Assembly (NCBI GenBank): GCA_039105265.1
Contig: JAPFFF010000005.1
Coordinates: 2,775,501-2,839,500 of the forward strand
Source: Tritrichomonas musculus
Taxonomy: Eukaryota > Parabasalia > Tritrichomonadida > Tritrichomonadidae
Direction of reading: 5' to 3'
Length of the DNA stretch: 64,000 bases
The notes under the pieces are model-generated. The model was not told where the DNA came from. It did no database searches and was given only the letters and a program-made list of their open reading frames with translations. Of this stretch, positions 48,313 to 58,541 are shown piece by piece; the stretch's first letter is position 1; every line of letters starts with the position of its first letter. A program made the position numbers and the translations under genes.

Positions 48313-49704
48313 TTATACTGATATTATCTCAATTGTTGAGTCTTTGATTTTATCTTTTATCCTACTTTTTAACTTGTTCATAATTTTGTCCCTATCAGCG
48401 CCGGATTCAATTTGGCAGTTCATTGTTAAAACATCGCCTCTTTCTTCTCCAACAACGAGAAGTCTTATATTAGGTTTAGTAACAAAAGGAATATTTTCAA
48501 TTATTTCTTTAACGTTAACATTTTTGGGAGCTGTTTCTTGAAGAATTGAGAAGCATTTTCTGAATTTAGGAATGGATAAAGAAAAAAGCATTGCTGCAGT
48601 TGACAATGACACAATTGGATCGAGGAAATTGATTGAGAAAACATATGATAAGCATGTTGAAATGATCGCTGCAAAAGATAAAGTAAAGTCTATGATGAGA
48701 GGAACCAGTTCACTTTGATCCAACAATTGGCAATGAAGAGAGTCTACAGACCTAACTGAAAAAGATCTGAATAGGTCCATGAAGCATGAAACTGTTGTTA
48801 AAATAAGAAGCTCTTTGCTTGTTCGAGTATTTAATCTCATATCGACAATGTGAACCATTGAAATCGATATGCAATGATAAGATGAAAAAAGAAGAAGAAT
48901 TGACATTGCAAATTCACATAGAATATTCACTCTCTCAAATCCAAAAGAAAACCTAGAATTAGGAGGATTTCTAGATTCAATATTGGCAATAACAGATAAG
49001 AAAAGAGCAACATTATTTGAAATTGACATCAAAGAAACTGATTGTTGACTTGATGATTTATATTTAACGCCAAAAAAAAAGGTTGTCACGTTAATGCTAA
49101 ATGATAAAGATGAAAATAAGAATGTTTTAAGATCATCTATGGTTGTTTCATTTATCGTAAACGGAAGTGGAAATCGAGGAAGAGAAAACAATATGAAAAT
49201 AATGAAAAGAGGAACATTAATTGTTTGAGAAGAAAAGATTGATAATATTGATGTTAATAATGTAGAAATTCCATTGAAAGGTTCAAATACTTGATAATCA
49301 AAAACAATAAATAAACCAATTATTGCTAAAAAATGAAGCATCAAAATAAAGATTATATAATGGTTAATTACTTCGAACATATATATTGAATAAAATTCAG
49401 CAAAGATGCAAAGAATCGAAACCGGAGACTTCTGGATAATTGATCTAATTAATTCAATATGAAGTAAACTGATAAAAACTTGATGGCTAAAAGTAATTTG
49501 AGTTAAAACAATTGTTGATATTAATAATGAAAAAGAGGAATAGAGTAAGAATAGAAAATACAAATTTTTTTCTAACGAAATGTATGGTAATAAGAAAATT
49601 ATAGAAAAAACTAATGAATAATAAATTTCCAAACCATGTTTCCTTGCTTCAAACCAGCACCAGAATGTTAAAATAAACATTATTGAGCGAAAGCGTGATT
49701 CCAT
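48313..49704 (-). CDS. CDF/ZnT-like membrane protein lacking the metal-site residues
   Basis: 463 residues from ATG 49704 (a TTG 39 bp upstream is in frame). There are about twelve hydrophobic segments. The C-terminal two-thirds follow the cation diffusion facilitator fold, with the FSFGFERVNILCEF and LDPIVSLSTAAMLF signatures and a soluble C-terminal domain (APKNVNVKEIIENIP to the end) like that of ZnT proteins. The additional N-terminal membrane segments recall long ZnT5/Msc2-type members. However, the HxxxD-type zinc ligands of both the second and fifth core helices are absent: SISNNVALF and LIIDFTLSF stand where His and Asp normally occur. ZnT6-like non-transporting partners have similar losses, so a heterodimer subunit is plausible. 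Confidence 0.7.
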   Translation of the reverse strand: MESRFRSIMFILTFWCWFEARKHGLEIYYSLVFSIIFLLPYISLEKNLYFLFLLYSSFSLLISTIVLTQITFSHQVFISLLHIELIRSIIQKSPVSILCIFAEFYSIYMFEVINHYIIFILMLHFLAIIGLFIVFDYQVFEPFNGISTLLTSILSIFSSQTINVPLFIIFILFSLPRFPLPFTINETTIDDLKTFLFSSLSFSINVTTFFFGVKYKSSSQQSVSLMSISNNVALFLSVIANIESRNPPNSRFSFGFERVNILCEFAMSILLLFSSYHCISISMVHIVDMRLNTRTSKELLILTTVSCFMDLFRSFSVRSVDSLHCQLLDQSELVPLIIDFTLSFAAIISTCLSYVFSINFLDPIVSLSTAAMLFSLSIPKFRKCFSILQETAPKNVNVKEIIENIPFVTKPNIRLLVVGEERGDVLTMNCQIESGADRDKIMNKLKSRIKDKIKDSTIEIISV

Positions 49705-50036
49705 ATTTTCAACATCAAAGATTTTGGCCGTTAAAACTTGCAATAAAAAGTTTCAATTAAACAAAAAATTCTTAAATTTGAACTTAAAATCGTTGTTGTT
49801 TGATTGTTTAACAGGTTTCAAATATATTTATGAAGTAATTGCCCTAAAATCACAACTGTATTTTTTAAATATCATTAACAATATCAGGATTTAAAAAGGT
49901 GGAAATGTAGAGGAAATAAGATAATTAATTTTGATATAATGATGATATTATTATTTTATTTAAAACCTATCGGAGCCCAGCATATTTTTTTTTGAAATTA
50001 TAAATAAAGCATTTATTTAATAAAACAAATTTGTTA
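49705..50036. other. Intergenic stretch
   Basis: 332 bp of AT-rich DNA containing the 3' flank of nothing rightward and the promoter of the CDF-like gene. No repeat or RNA feature was seen. Confidence 0.5.
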
Positions 50037-51329
50037 TTAAAGCATTTTATCCATTTGAGTTGATAAAAAACCTTTTTTGGCTTTTTTCTTATGTTGAAAA
50101 AACTTGAATGCAAAGCAAAAAAGCATATAAGTATTTATGAAAACAATTGGCCAATAAGAAGGAAAATAGAAAGGATCAATTTTTGCAGCTTTTATCTCCT
50201 TCATCATTGCTCCCATCGCCCAGCTCAATTCTGCACCATTCAAACTTCCACTTTTAACAATACGACTTCTAGAAAAGTTGAATCCGAAACCATTTGATAG
50301 GAAAACGCTTTGGAAAGTACCAAAAAAACAGTAATTTTTCAAAAAGTGATTATTTTTATGTTTTTCTATTAAATATCCCCAGTTTGAATTACAAAAATTT
50401 TCTGTAGAATTGATCAGCTCTGTAAGAGAAGAATCATCTTTAAGTTGGAAAAACTGATTTGTATAAAAAAATGAAGCCATGCCATAAAAATCATTAATTA
50501 TTAAAGAGTCATATCTTGGGTTTTCATGGCCTTTTCTAATTTGATCAGAAAAAGTTTGCAGAATAAGAGATTGACACTTTTCAAAAGAACCTAATCCCCT
50601 TATTTGCTCATCTTCTGAAATATAGCCTTTTGGAAAGCAAGGATTATCATTGACAATATAAATTTTTTTCATTGCTTCATTCACGCCTAGGCCAAGCATT
50701 GAAACAGCATATATAGAATAGGATTTTGTATAAATATCTTTAATAAAAACACGGTGAATGTTTCTTCGTGATCTTGTTTCATATGCAACTTGTATCGATG
50801 CGCCACCCATATCAATTGAGCCGCTGGTCGGTTTGCTTTCTCCAAAATATTCAACATTAAGTAAATGTTGAACAGTGATCCATCCATAAATAGCCTCTTC
50901 AGCACCTGACATAATTCTAACATTTTTTTTTAGTATTTTAAAAGGTGAGTTATCAAGCAAATAATTATAAGTATTTTTAATTATCTCTTCTTGAGTTGCT
51001 TTTGGAAGTATTCTGAGACCAGCCGTGGCATATATATACATTTTTGTATCTGAAAGAAAACTAGCTGGAATTTTTTGAGATGCTTTTGTAATAATTGGAT
51101 TAAATATATCTGAAATTGCGCTTTTATCTGACGCTGCTTTTGAAAGTGGTATGTGACTTTTTATAACAATACCTTTGTGCCACGTTGGATAAGGCTGAAC
51201 AGATGGATGCCCTTCAATATTATTCCAAGTAAAAATGTGTGCTCGTGTCCCTGCACTTCCAGCGTCAACCATTATCCCATAATGTACACCTTTATATCCC
51301 AAAGCGAAGCATAAAAATAAAAAAAGCAA
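50037..51329 (-). CDS. GDA1/CD39 family nucleoside phosphatase (apyrase)
   Basis: About 430 residues. All apyrase conserved regions are visible: ACR1 DAGSAGTRAHIF, ACR2 YATAGLRILP, ACR3 MSGAEEAIYGW, ACR4 SIDMGGASIQVAY and ACR5 near SWAMGAM. It hydrolyses extracellular or luminal NTP/NDP. A short hydrophobic start (LLFLFLCFALG) suggests secretion, and a C-terminal hydrophobic segment (~390-410, FYFPSYWPIVFINTYMLFCF) followed by a Lys-rich tail suggests a membrane anchor. Trichomonads use such ecto-enzymes in purine salvage. The start is odd: upstream lies an in-frame TAA, and the only candidate before the signal sequence is TTG at 51329; the first ATG would cut into ACR1. Confidence 0.85.
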   Translation of the reverse strand: MLFLFLCFALGYKGVHYGIMVDAGSAGTRAHIFTWNNIEGHPSVQPYPTWHKGIVIKSHIPLSKAASDKSAISDIFNPIITKASQKIPASFLSDTKMYIYATAGLRILPKATQEEIIKNTYNYLLDNSPFKILKKNVRIMSGAEEAIYGWITVQHLLNVEYFGESKPTSGSIDMGGASIQVAYETRSRRNIHRVFIKDIYTKSYSIYAVSMLGLGVNEAMKKIYIVNDNPCFPKGYISEDEQIRGLGSFEKCQSLILQTFSDQIRKGHENPRYDSLIINDFYGMASFFYTNQFFQLKDDSSLTELINSTENFCNSNWGYLIEKHKNNHFLKNYCFFGTFQSVFLSNGFGFNFSRSRIVKSGSLNGAELSWAMGAMMKEIKAAKIDPFYFPSYWPIVFINTYMLFCFAFKFFQHKKKAKKGFLSTQMDKML

Positions 51330-51438
51330 AGTAAAAAATTATAAATTACAAATATCTATTTGGCCTAATTTCAAAATTTTTAGATTCAAATTGTAGATTG
51401 TATTTAGAAATATACTTCACGAAAATAAAAGAATATAT

Positions 51439-52212
51439 ATGAGATCGATCTTTCCAATTTTATGGATCATTCTAAACTTTTTTTGCTTTCTACTAGCACT
51501 TTTATCCTTTGTTGTATGGTTTTTGAACAAACATTCATCTTCAATTTTAAAAGATGCTTCACTCGTTATTTCGATAATTCTTCATCTGACAACGTCTTTC
51601 TATGGTTTAAAAATTACATCTAATATAGGCCAAAGCATATTTAAAAGATTACTAATCAATTTTTCATTTCATAATGGAACAGTATCAATCGCTTTCTTAT
51701 CGACAAAAATGAAGCCGATCTTATGGATTATATCATTGTGTTTGCATTCCTTTTACCAAGTTTTAAATTATTTTGTTATTCAAATATTGCCACGATTTGG
51801 AGAAGGAAACTTAATAACTCATTTATTAACTAGACTGTATAGAAAACTTACTTGTCGATATCGAATTAATTTATGTATTTCATTGTGTGAACTTGCAACT
51901 CTTGGATCTATTGTTCAATTCAAAAAAAATTATCATAAAGTGCTTGTTTCAACTATTTCATCATTTTATATTGTTTGGTATCTCTTATACAGATATTCTT
52001 CAAGCCGAGCACATCAGATTATATGGAATTACATCTATTTCTTATTTGTTTCATTTTCTGGAAGAGTTCCAACATTTATTGGAACATTTATTTTAAAATT
52101 GTGCCAAATATTTTCAACTTTTGGGACGATGTGCAGCAACATTTACCAAATTTCGTATCAGCCGAATTCCAGTCATTTGGTGCAAACAGAAGTATATGAA
52201 ATGAATATTTAA
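51439..52212 (+). CDS. TMEM33/Pom33-like membrane protein
   Basis: 257 residues with about five to six hydrophobic segments and an ATG start. The C-terminal half, with WYLLYRYSSSRAHQIIWNYI followed by FSGRVPTFIG, resembles the TMEM33/Pom33 family signature (aromatic-RYSS-R then a helix). Family members bend ER and nuclear-envelope membranes and support nuclear-pore assembly. The N-terminal part (ILWIILNFFCFLLALLSF) also fits. Divergent from the apyrase gene by 109 bp. The family assignment rests on a weak motif. Confidence 0.55.
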   Translation: MRSIFPILWIILNFFCFLLALLSFVVWFLNKHSSSILKDASLVISIILHLTTSFYGLKITSNIGQSIFKRLLINFSFHNGTVSIAFLSTKMKPILWIISLCLHSFYQVLNYFVIQILPRFGEGNLITHLLTRLYRKLTCRYRINLCISLCELATLGSIVQFKKNYHKVLVSTISSFYIVWYLLYRYSSSRAHQIIWNYIYFLFVSFSGRVPTFIGTFILKLCQIFSTFGTMCSNIYQISYQPNSSHLVQTEVYEMNI

Positions 52213-52322
52213 AATATGTTAGGGGCTGTATATTTATGAATAGATTAAATTGTATTTTTATTATAAAAATATATCATTAAAAACTAGATATCAATAAATA
52301 ATATTTTTATAAATAACACAGA

Positions 52323-53027
52323 TTAAATCATAGATATTGTTTCATTAGCTGAATCCATTAGACTTGTTGTTTCAATTTGTTTTCTTGCCTCAGCAAAATT
52401 ATTGGCAATCTGCTGGTATAATTCGGCTTCTTTTTGTGCCGCATCAGCAACTGATGAAGAATATGTTTGGCAGCCATGTCTTATTCTGTTAAGCTTAAAT
52501 TTATTAAATTTTTTCTTTTCTTCGATTAATTGGATTGTTAATTTTTTAGCTGTATTGATTGCTGTTGATCTAGCTTTTTTTGCCTTACTCACGGCGTCCT
52601 CTGCTTGTTTTAATCTAGATCCAAGTTTGTTATTATTTAATTCAGTTTGATAAAAAATGTTTGCATCTTTTAATTTAGCTAGAGCCTTATCAACAGCTGC
52701 AATTGCTTCTTCTTGTTGTCGTTGGAGTCTTTGAATAGCCTTATATCTTTCAATAACATCGTTAAAATCTTCTCTGCATCTAATTTCGTTCTGTAATAAA
52801 TCTGTTTCAATTTTTGCTATCTCTAAGAAAGGTTCAAGAGAAAATGTAACTGTTTTTTCAAATTGAGGAACTTCGGATTTAACAAGGAGATTAGTATTTT
52901 TCACAAGATCTTCCTGAGCGTGAATTCGTTGTTTTCTTGATTGGCATACTTTATCAAGACCATCCACTATTTTTTGTAATTCGGGTTGAACTTTCTCATT
53001 TGAGAATAATGTGTTGATGTTGAACAT
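52323..53027 (-). CDS. BAR-like / sorting-nexin-type helical protein
   Basis: 234 residues, almost wholly helical with heptad patterns. The layout of three long helices, including EKKKFNKFKLNRIRHGCQTY and a preceding AVSKAKKARSTAINTAKKL, resembles the BAR domains of Vps5-type sorting nexins, which dimerise and bend endosomal membranes in retromer sorting. No PX domain is present, so this would be a stand-alone BAR protein. A TTCACTCTCA tract immediately before the ATG fits the trichomonad initiator TCA(C/T)(A/T). Confidence 0.6.
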   Translation of the reverse strand: MFNINTLFSNEKVQPELQKIVDGLDKVCQSRKQRIHAQEDLVKNTNLLVKSEVPQFEKTVTFSLEPFLEIAKIETDLLQNEIRCREDFNDVIERYKAIQRLQRQQEEAIAAVDKALAKLKDANIFYQTELNNNKLGSRLKQAEDAVSKAKKARSTAINTAKKLTIQLIEEKKKFNKFKLNRIRHGCQTYSSSVADAAQKEAELYQQIANNFAEARKQIETTSLMDSANETISMI

Positions 53028-53435
53028 TGAGAGTGAATTAATTCAAAAATTGAAAGAAGATTTTAAAATTGTTTTATTTTTTTAGGAAGCTTCGAAAACA
53101 TATAATGATAAAAAATTAGCACTGATAAATGAATCTAACACTACTGGTGTACAATGATCATATAATCAATTAGCCAGCTAAGTTTGTTTTTACTTTAAAT
53201 AGAATGCAACCATCAATGCTTTTAAATACAATAATCAAGACAAACTCAAATTCATAACCAACAAGGATTCCTCTAAAGAAAAATGATTTTAGATTTATGT
53301 TCTTCAAAAACAGTTTAATAGTTTTTTTTTTAAAAAAAAAAAATTTCTATTATAAACTTTAAAATAAAATGCATATATAAAATATAAGAGCTATTTGCTT
53401 TTACCGATTGATTAAGGAATATCATAAAAAAAAAC
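53028..53435. other. Intergenic stretch
   Basis: 408 bp of AT-rich DNA with adjoining T and A runs near 53320-53345 that can pair as a hairpin. No gene. Confidence 0.5.
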
Positions 53436-54731
53436 TTACAAGTATTGAATATTGACCTGTGCACGTGGTACAAATTGGCATTCAGCTAATGTCATATCAA
53501 AGCTTTCTTTGGTAATAACGCGGGCTGGAAAAGTTGTTTCAATACCAATATTCTTTTTGGCTGAATCTGGGACATTTTGATTAATATATTAGATGACTTC
53601 ATGTAAAGTATCTGTTGATTGGAATTTGTTAATGAAGTTACTTCCATCTGGAAAGATCATTTTAAGTGTGCACTCTCGTCTTTCGGTACTCTGTGGCTGA
53701 CTTGATGATCTTTGAACTTTTGGAGTTATATTTGAATTGCTATTGTTTTCTTGGCGCTGGTTCCTAATGCGTTCGAGAGCTTGCCTTTTTGCAAGAATAT
53801 CATCTTGTTTTTGTTTGTTAAGTTGCTTTAATTCATAATCGGCCTGTTGTGATTTTACTTGTTCACGAATAGCTAATGTATCTTGGCAATCCTTCCTTCT
53901 TTGTAATTCTTCTTTAGCCTGTTTTGAACTTGCGTTAGCTTCTTCTTGCTTCTTTTTTTCAGCTAATTTGGCTTTAAGTTGTGCTGTTTTTTCTGCAGTA
54001 TTTGATTGTTTATTATTATCACCATCATCAGTCATTGCTTGTATAGCTTCTATACAATTTTCAATAGAATTTGGCCCAACAAGTTGAATTGCTGCATTCA
54101 CATGCTCAGGCTTAAATCCCATTGATAAAAGTTCTTGTGTTGTTTTTGCATTTTGATCAGTTTCATGATTTTGTAATTTTTCTAGGAATAAAACGCAATC
54201 GTCAACGGTGCCGTTATGAGTAGCATTAAGTGCTGCAGTAACTTTTGAAAGAGGGAATCCCATTTCGAGGAGCATCATTTGAGTGAAATTGTCATGCTGA
54301 TTTGTGCGAATAGAATTTGATTGTTGTGGAGAAGATGATGGAGGGGTGGTTGGAGAAGCTGGAGTGGTTGATGAAGAACCAACAGCGCGAGATTTGCCGG
54401 TAAACATTGTTTCTGGTGTTTTATATTTTTCTAATGTGCTAGTAATCTTCATTTTGTCTGGACCAAGAATTCGTGCTACTTCATGTCCTTTTTGGAAAAA
54501 AACAAATGTTGGCGTAGCAGTAATTCCATTGGATTGTGCATCATCTGGACAATCTTGGCACATAATGGTGCAAAAAACAACAGATTTATATTGCTGTGGT
54601 AATTTATCCCACCAAGGTTTAATTGCTCTGCATGGAGGACAACCAGGATTTGAGAAATCAACAGCTACTAATTTACCACCACTTGAACGGAGAATTGTGC
54701 TAAGTTCACCACTTCGGAGAATTCGAGCCAT
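53436..54731 (-). CDS. Thioredoxin-UBA-UBA-UBX protein with an in-frame stop inside UBX
   Basis: A thioredoxin domain at ~1-105 has the active site CPPC (31-34) and TPTFVFFQKG. Two UBA domains follow (~147-187 LLEMGFPLSKVTAALNAT; ~196-235 LLSMGFKPEHVNAAIQ), then a charged coiled coil (~245-330) and a UBX domain from ~345. Codon 381 is TAA (53589-53591), yet the same frame continues 50 more codons with perfect UBX sequence (ETTFPARVITKESFDMTLAE, FVPRAQVNI) to a TAA at 53436-53438. Either the stop is read through, it is a recent null change, or a sequencing error. UBA-UBX proteins bring ubiquitinated clients to Cdc48/p97; the UBX half is needed for that. The thioredoxin fusion suggests redox handling of clients. 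Confidence 0.8.
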
Positions 54732-54811
54732 TTTTTCTTATTTGGCCAAATAAATTTACCTAAGCACAATTTTCAAAAATTTAATTTGAGAAAAATTGAA
54801 TTATATTCAAT

Positions 54812-56173
54812 TTGAATAAACCAAATTTTGAAATAATTCATTTCAAAAAGTTTTTTAGAAATTTTTATTTTCATTCAACGAATATTTCTGAATTATTAGT
54901 TCATCCAGACCAAACAATCCGAAGGGATGAAAGATTTGATGACACAACAACAGACTTTGATTTAGATCAAAAAATTAAGCAGAGTTTATCTATGATTAGC
55001 ACTTTTGATCAAAATGGAAAAATTACATCTGAACAGATCAATTTAATTGGGCAAATTCTTATTCAACTCCAATCTCCTGAAGAATATGGATTTAATTTTT
55101 TTTTAATTAGACTACTCTCGCAGCCGCCAAATTTTGAGATAAGCAACTCCTCTTTCTTAGTCCTGTCAAACAATTTTGAAGGAGGAAGAATCAAGCTTAA
55201 ATCATTTAATCCATCAGCTTTAGCTACTGATGCTTGTTTCGCAATTTTAATTCAACTTCTTTCAAGTAATATTGAAAAACGATATAAGCAACTATCGATT
55301 TCAATAATTATTTCTGTTTTTGAAACAATGACAGCGCGTGATTTTATTAGTTTAGAAATTTATGGCCTTCTGTTTGATTATATTCTCAACAATCAAGATA
55401 GTAGTAATGAAATTTTCTCAGCTATAATAATACATGTTGAGCAAATTAATCCTAATTTTTATCCAGTTATAAATACAATTCTTTTAAATTATTTGAGTAA
55501 TCCCAGTTCATTTTCAAATAATAATGCAAGTGCTGCTTTATTCGGAATTTGCCACTTAATGTCAGTTGGTTTAGAGGTACCACAAGAATTGCTAGCATTA
55601 TGCTCACAAATTTTTGTTACTTCATTAGATGAACAATTAATTCCTTGCATTTTATTCATTATGACTAAGCTTAAGGAACCTCCATTTTTTGCTTTTAATA
55701 AGATTCTTGATATAACAGAAAATTGTGATTCAGAAATCAGCTATATTGCTATAAAAATTTTAGTACAATTTTGTACACAATGGGCAGATGATCAAAAAGA
55801 AATGCTTGTCAGTCATCTTTTAAAATCATATTCGAATCTTTACTGTAAATCAACTAATCTTGCAATGTATATTCTATTAAAACTTTCAAAAACATTGCCA
55901 AGCGATCCAAAATTTTTTTCAGATCTCATTAGTTGCATTAAAACTTGTAATTATAAAGTATTATCTCTTGCCTCTGCCCAAATAATTATTGTTAACTGGT
56001 TTTCGACAGGTTTGGATGAAGAAAAAATGGGATTAATCTCCGATTTCCAAACAATTGTTGAAGATTTGATATATGATGAAGATATGATAAATGATGGAAA
56101 TGATGATTTTGCGGATATTTGCCATTCTGCGCTTTCAGATATTCAATTAATTCTCTCATGCAGTGAAAACTAA
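54812..56173 (+). CDS. HEAT/ARM-like helical protein, unknown
   Basis: Up to 453 residues, mostly helical with repeated hydrophobic patterns (LSISIIISVFETM, SAALFGICHLMSVG, YIAIKILVQFC) as in HEAT/ARM solenoids. The first in-frame ATG is at 54992 (residue 61), but the 60 codons before it (containing HPDQTIRRDERFDD) look coding and are open to a TTG at 54812. No other start is available, as the interval to the divergent thioredoxin gene is only 80 bp. No motif gives a function. Confidence 0.65.
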   Translation: MNKPNFEIIHFKKFFRNFYFHSTNISELLVHPDQTIRRDERFDDTTTDFDLDQKIKQSLSMISTFDQNGKITSEQINLIGQILIQLQSPEEYGFNFFLIRLLSQPPNFEISNSSFLVLSNNFEGGRIKLKSFNPSALATDACFAILIQLLSSNIEKRYKQLSISIIISVFETMTARDFISLEIYGLLFDYILNNQDSSNEIFSAIIIHVEQINPNFYPVINTILLNYLSNPSSFSNNNASAALFGICHLMSVGLEVPQELLALCSQIFVTSLDEQLIPCILFIMTKLKEPPFFAFNKILDITENCDSEISYIAIKILVQFCTQWADDQKEMLVSHLLKSYSNLYCKSTNLAMYILLKLSKTLPSDPKFFSDLISCIKTCNYKVLSLASAQIIIVNWFSTGLDEEKMGLISDFQTIVEDLIYDEDMINDGNDDFADICHSALSDIQLILSCSEN

Positions 56174-56560
56174 AATTTTAATTACTTTTTACATTAACTA
56201 CAAATTAAATTTTGTCCGAGATTGAATTCTAATTTTAATAGAAAATTAAATACTGTTTGCCTTAATTTCTATATTAATTAAATATTTCTAATATCTATGA
56301 TTAAAAAATTCTCTTAATCTATGCAATTTACTTTTAGCATTATGTCTTATTAATTAATATATTTTTAACAAAAATATTGATCATAATTGATATGTTCATA
56401 AGAATTAGCGAATTGATTTTTCAATTAAAAAGTCTGATTATTTATTATAATATTTTATAAATCTTCATACATAGCAATCACAAATAGAAATGCATAATAA
56501 AAAACAATTGTAAATCATGAATTATTTTTACATATAAATATATATAACATAAAAACAAAA
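56174..56560. other. Convergent 3' spacer
   Basis: 387 bp of AT-rich DNA between two genes that converge, so it holds both 3' ends. No hairpin or repeat of note. Confidence 0.5.
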
Positions 56561-58285
56561 TTAAATTTCACCAAGAATCATTTTGATTTCTTCGATATCA
56601 GATACTTCTCTGCAGACTTCTTTTCCTTCTTCAGTCTTCATTAAAATTTTCATAAGATCAATAACATAATCAATAATGCCATAATGCATTAAATCATTCA
56701 TTTTGCCTTTCATATAGTTACAAACGCGCTTGTTATCGAGTATTGCAGCGTTCTTCAAAATTATTAAAGTATTGGCAACAATCATTTCTTCATCAGTCCA
56801 AACTTCAAGATCATCGAGAGGTGTACTTAAAAATGGAGTAATTGAATTTAAATACAATTGAATTACTTCCATCCCATTTCGTAATTGAGAAGTTTTAGCC
56901 AGGATTCTAAGTAGAGATAATTTTAATGCTTTTTGATCCTCAGAATTTGGTTTCTCATTAGATGCCTTCAGCATTTCGCATAATTGAGATATACCGAGAG
57001 GCATTGGAACCTCACATACGCTATCAATAATATATTCCGACGTATTTACCGCATTTGCGAGAGCAAGAGCTGTATTATTGATGATTTTTGGCACATCTGA
57101 TTGCATCAAAATAAAGAATGGAGTTAAATCTTCGGTTTCAATAACTTCAACGCATTCTTTAACAAGCATCATAAGTGTAAGAGCTTTCGAAGCACCTGCA
57201 AGAATACCTTTGTTGTTCATATAAATTGTAACAATATCAAGTAAATAAAGTGGGAGAGAATATTTGCATATTTCAGTAAAGTCTGTAATGAAATCGTACA
57301 AAGAAGCAAATAAAGAAATAACTTGATATATGTATAAGGCCAAATCCGGTTTAAACCTCTCTCTTCTCGTTTTTGTATTGAGAACTTTACATATTTGCTT
57401 TAATGAATTGTTTTTTAGAATTTCTTGAGCATTTTCTTTAACTGTTGAAATATATCTCAAAATTGCAGCTGAAAAAAGAGGAAGTTCGCCATATGCTGAA
57501 ATGTCCATAAAAGCAATATATACAAGTTTTGGGATTAGTTGACATTGATGAAACATTAAATCAAATTCAGACATACGGCTCATTCTATAAAGTAGCTTAA
57601 CAACGATTGTTATTAGTTCTCTATCAGCAAGAGGCATAATTCGCAAACAAATAGCAAGAGCTTTGAAAAATGCAGTTGTCATCTGGCCTGACTGATATGA
57701 ATCTTTTATTAGAGTAAAAAGATTCTGTGTTAAAATATGATAAACTCTAAAATCTATTGATCCATTGCTATTAGAATTATCACTGTCATTTTCATTAAGG
57801 CTATTGATTGAAGTTGTCATATCATTGATTTCTGAATTAGGTACTGGGCACATTTTAAGTATTTCATCTAGTATTTTATCTTGATTCATTGAGCTATTGC
57901 CGTCGCCAATATTCATTTCAGAAACTAAGTTCAAAATGGTTGATGATCGTGATGTTGCTGGCTCTTGAAGAAGAGCATCTTCAAATTTTTTCATAGAATC
58001 GACTGAGTGTAATGGAAGGTGAGTAACAAGATCTTCGCCATTAAATGTTCTGTTCATGGAGCCTGTTGATTCTGCTGTTGTTGGCCTAGAAGATGAATCT
58101 GAATTTGAAGAACTTGAGCTGCTTGGAGTTGATGGCCTTGAGCCAAGGGCAGAATCTACTAATCGACGTTTACGAATTGGAGGAAGAACAGGGCGGATAA
58201 TAGATGGCATTGGAGCCTGCTTCTTAGTTCGTTTTGGAGCTTTTTTTGATGTTTGTACTGGGGTATAAATGCGGGGCTGAGACAT
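56561..58285 (-). CDS. ARM-repeat protein, ARMC2-like
   Basis: 574 residues. The first ~120 are disordered and Ser/Pro/basic-rich (RPVLPPIRKRRLVDS, RPSTPSSSSSS). From ~180 to the end is an armadillo-like solenoid (FFKALAICLRIMPLADRELI, TALALANAVNTSEYII). A disordered basic N terminus plus a C-terminal ARM array and the length suggest ARMC2, a protein needed for radial-spoke delivery to flagella; trichomonads have flagella. This is a layout-based guess; no diagnostic motif is available. Confidence 0.6.
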   Translation of the reverse strand: MSQPRIYTPVQTSKKAPKRTKKQAPMPSIIRPVLPPIRKRRLVDSALGSRPSTPSSSSSSNSDSSSRPTTAESTGSMNRTFNGEDLVTHLPLHSVDSMKKFEDALLQEPATSRSSTILNLVSEMNIGDGNSSMNQDKILDEILKMCPVPNSEINDMTTSINSLNENDSDNSNSNGSIDFRVYHILTQNLFTLIKDSYQSGQMTTAFFKALAICLRIMPLADRELITIVVKLLYRMSRMSEFDLMFHQCQLIPKLVYIAFMDISAYGELPLFSAAILRYISTVKENAQEILKNNSLKQICKVLNTKTRRERFKPDLALYIYQVISLFASLYDFITDFTEICKYSLPLYLLDIVTIYMNNKGILAGASKALTLMMLVKECVEVIETEDLTPFFILMQSDVPKIINNTALALANAVNTSEYIIDSVCEVPMPLGISQLCEMLKASNEKPNSEDQKALKLSLLRILAKTSQLRNGMEVIQLYLNSITPFLSTPLDDLEVWTDEEMIVANTLIILKNAAILDNKRVCNYMKGKMNDLMHYGIIDYVIDLMKILMKTEEGKEVCREVSDIEEIKMILGEI

Positions 58286-58541
58286 TTGTCCTATAAAAAA
58301 TCTTAGGATTTCTGATTCTATGAACCCATTTAATTATTTTGTATGATTATATGTTCAAAGAATATAATTTAATAACGTATTTTATTCAAATGAAATTACC
58401 ACAGGTTGAATTAAAAATTCATTTCTTTCGCATATAGCTGACATATTTTTATAAAAAAAAAAGAATATTTTATATAAAATTTGGAAGGCCAAATATATAT
58501 TTAAAAGAAAATTTTTTATGTAATTTTATAAACGAATATTG

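Noticed and set aside
53436-54731. A variant genetic code to explain the in-frame TAA
   Set aside because: Many genes in the window end naturally at TAA, so a code change is not supported; read-through or a local defect is simpler.
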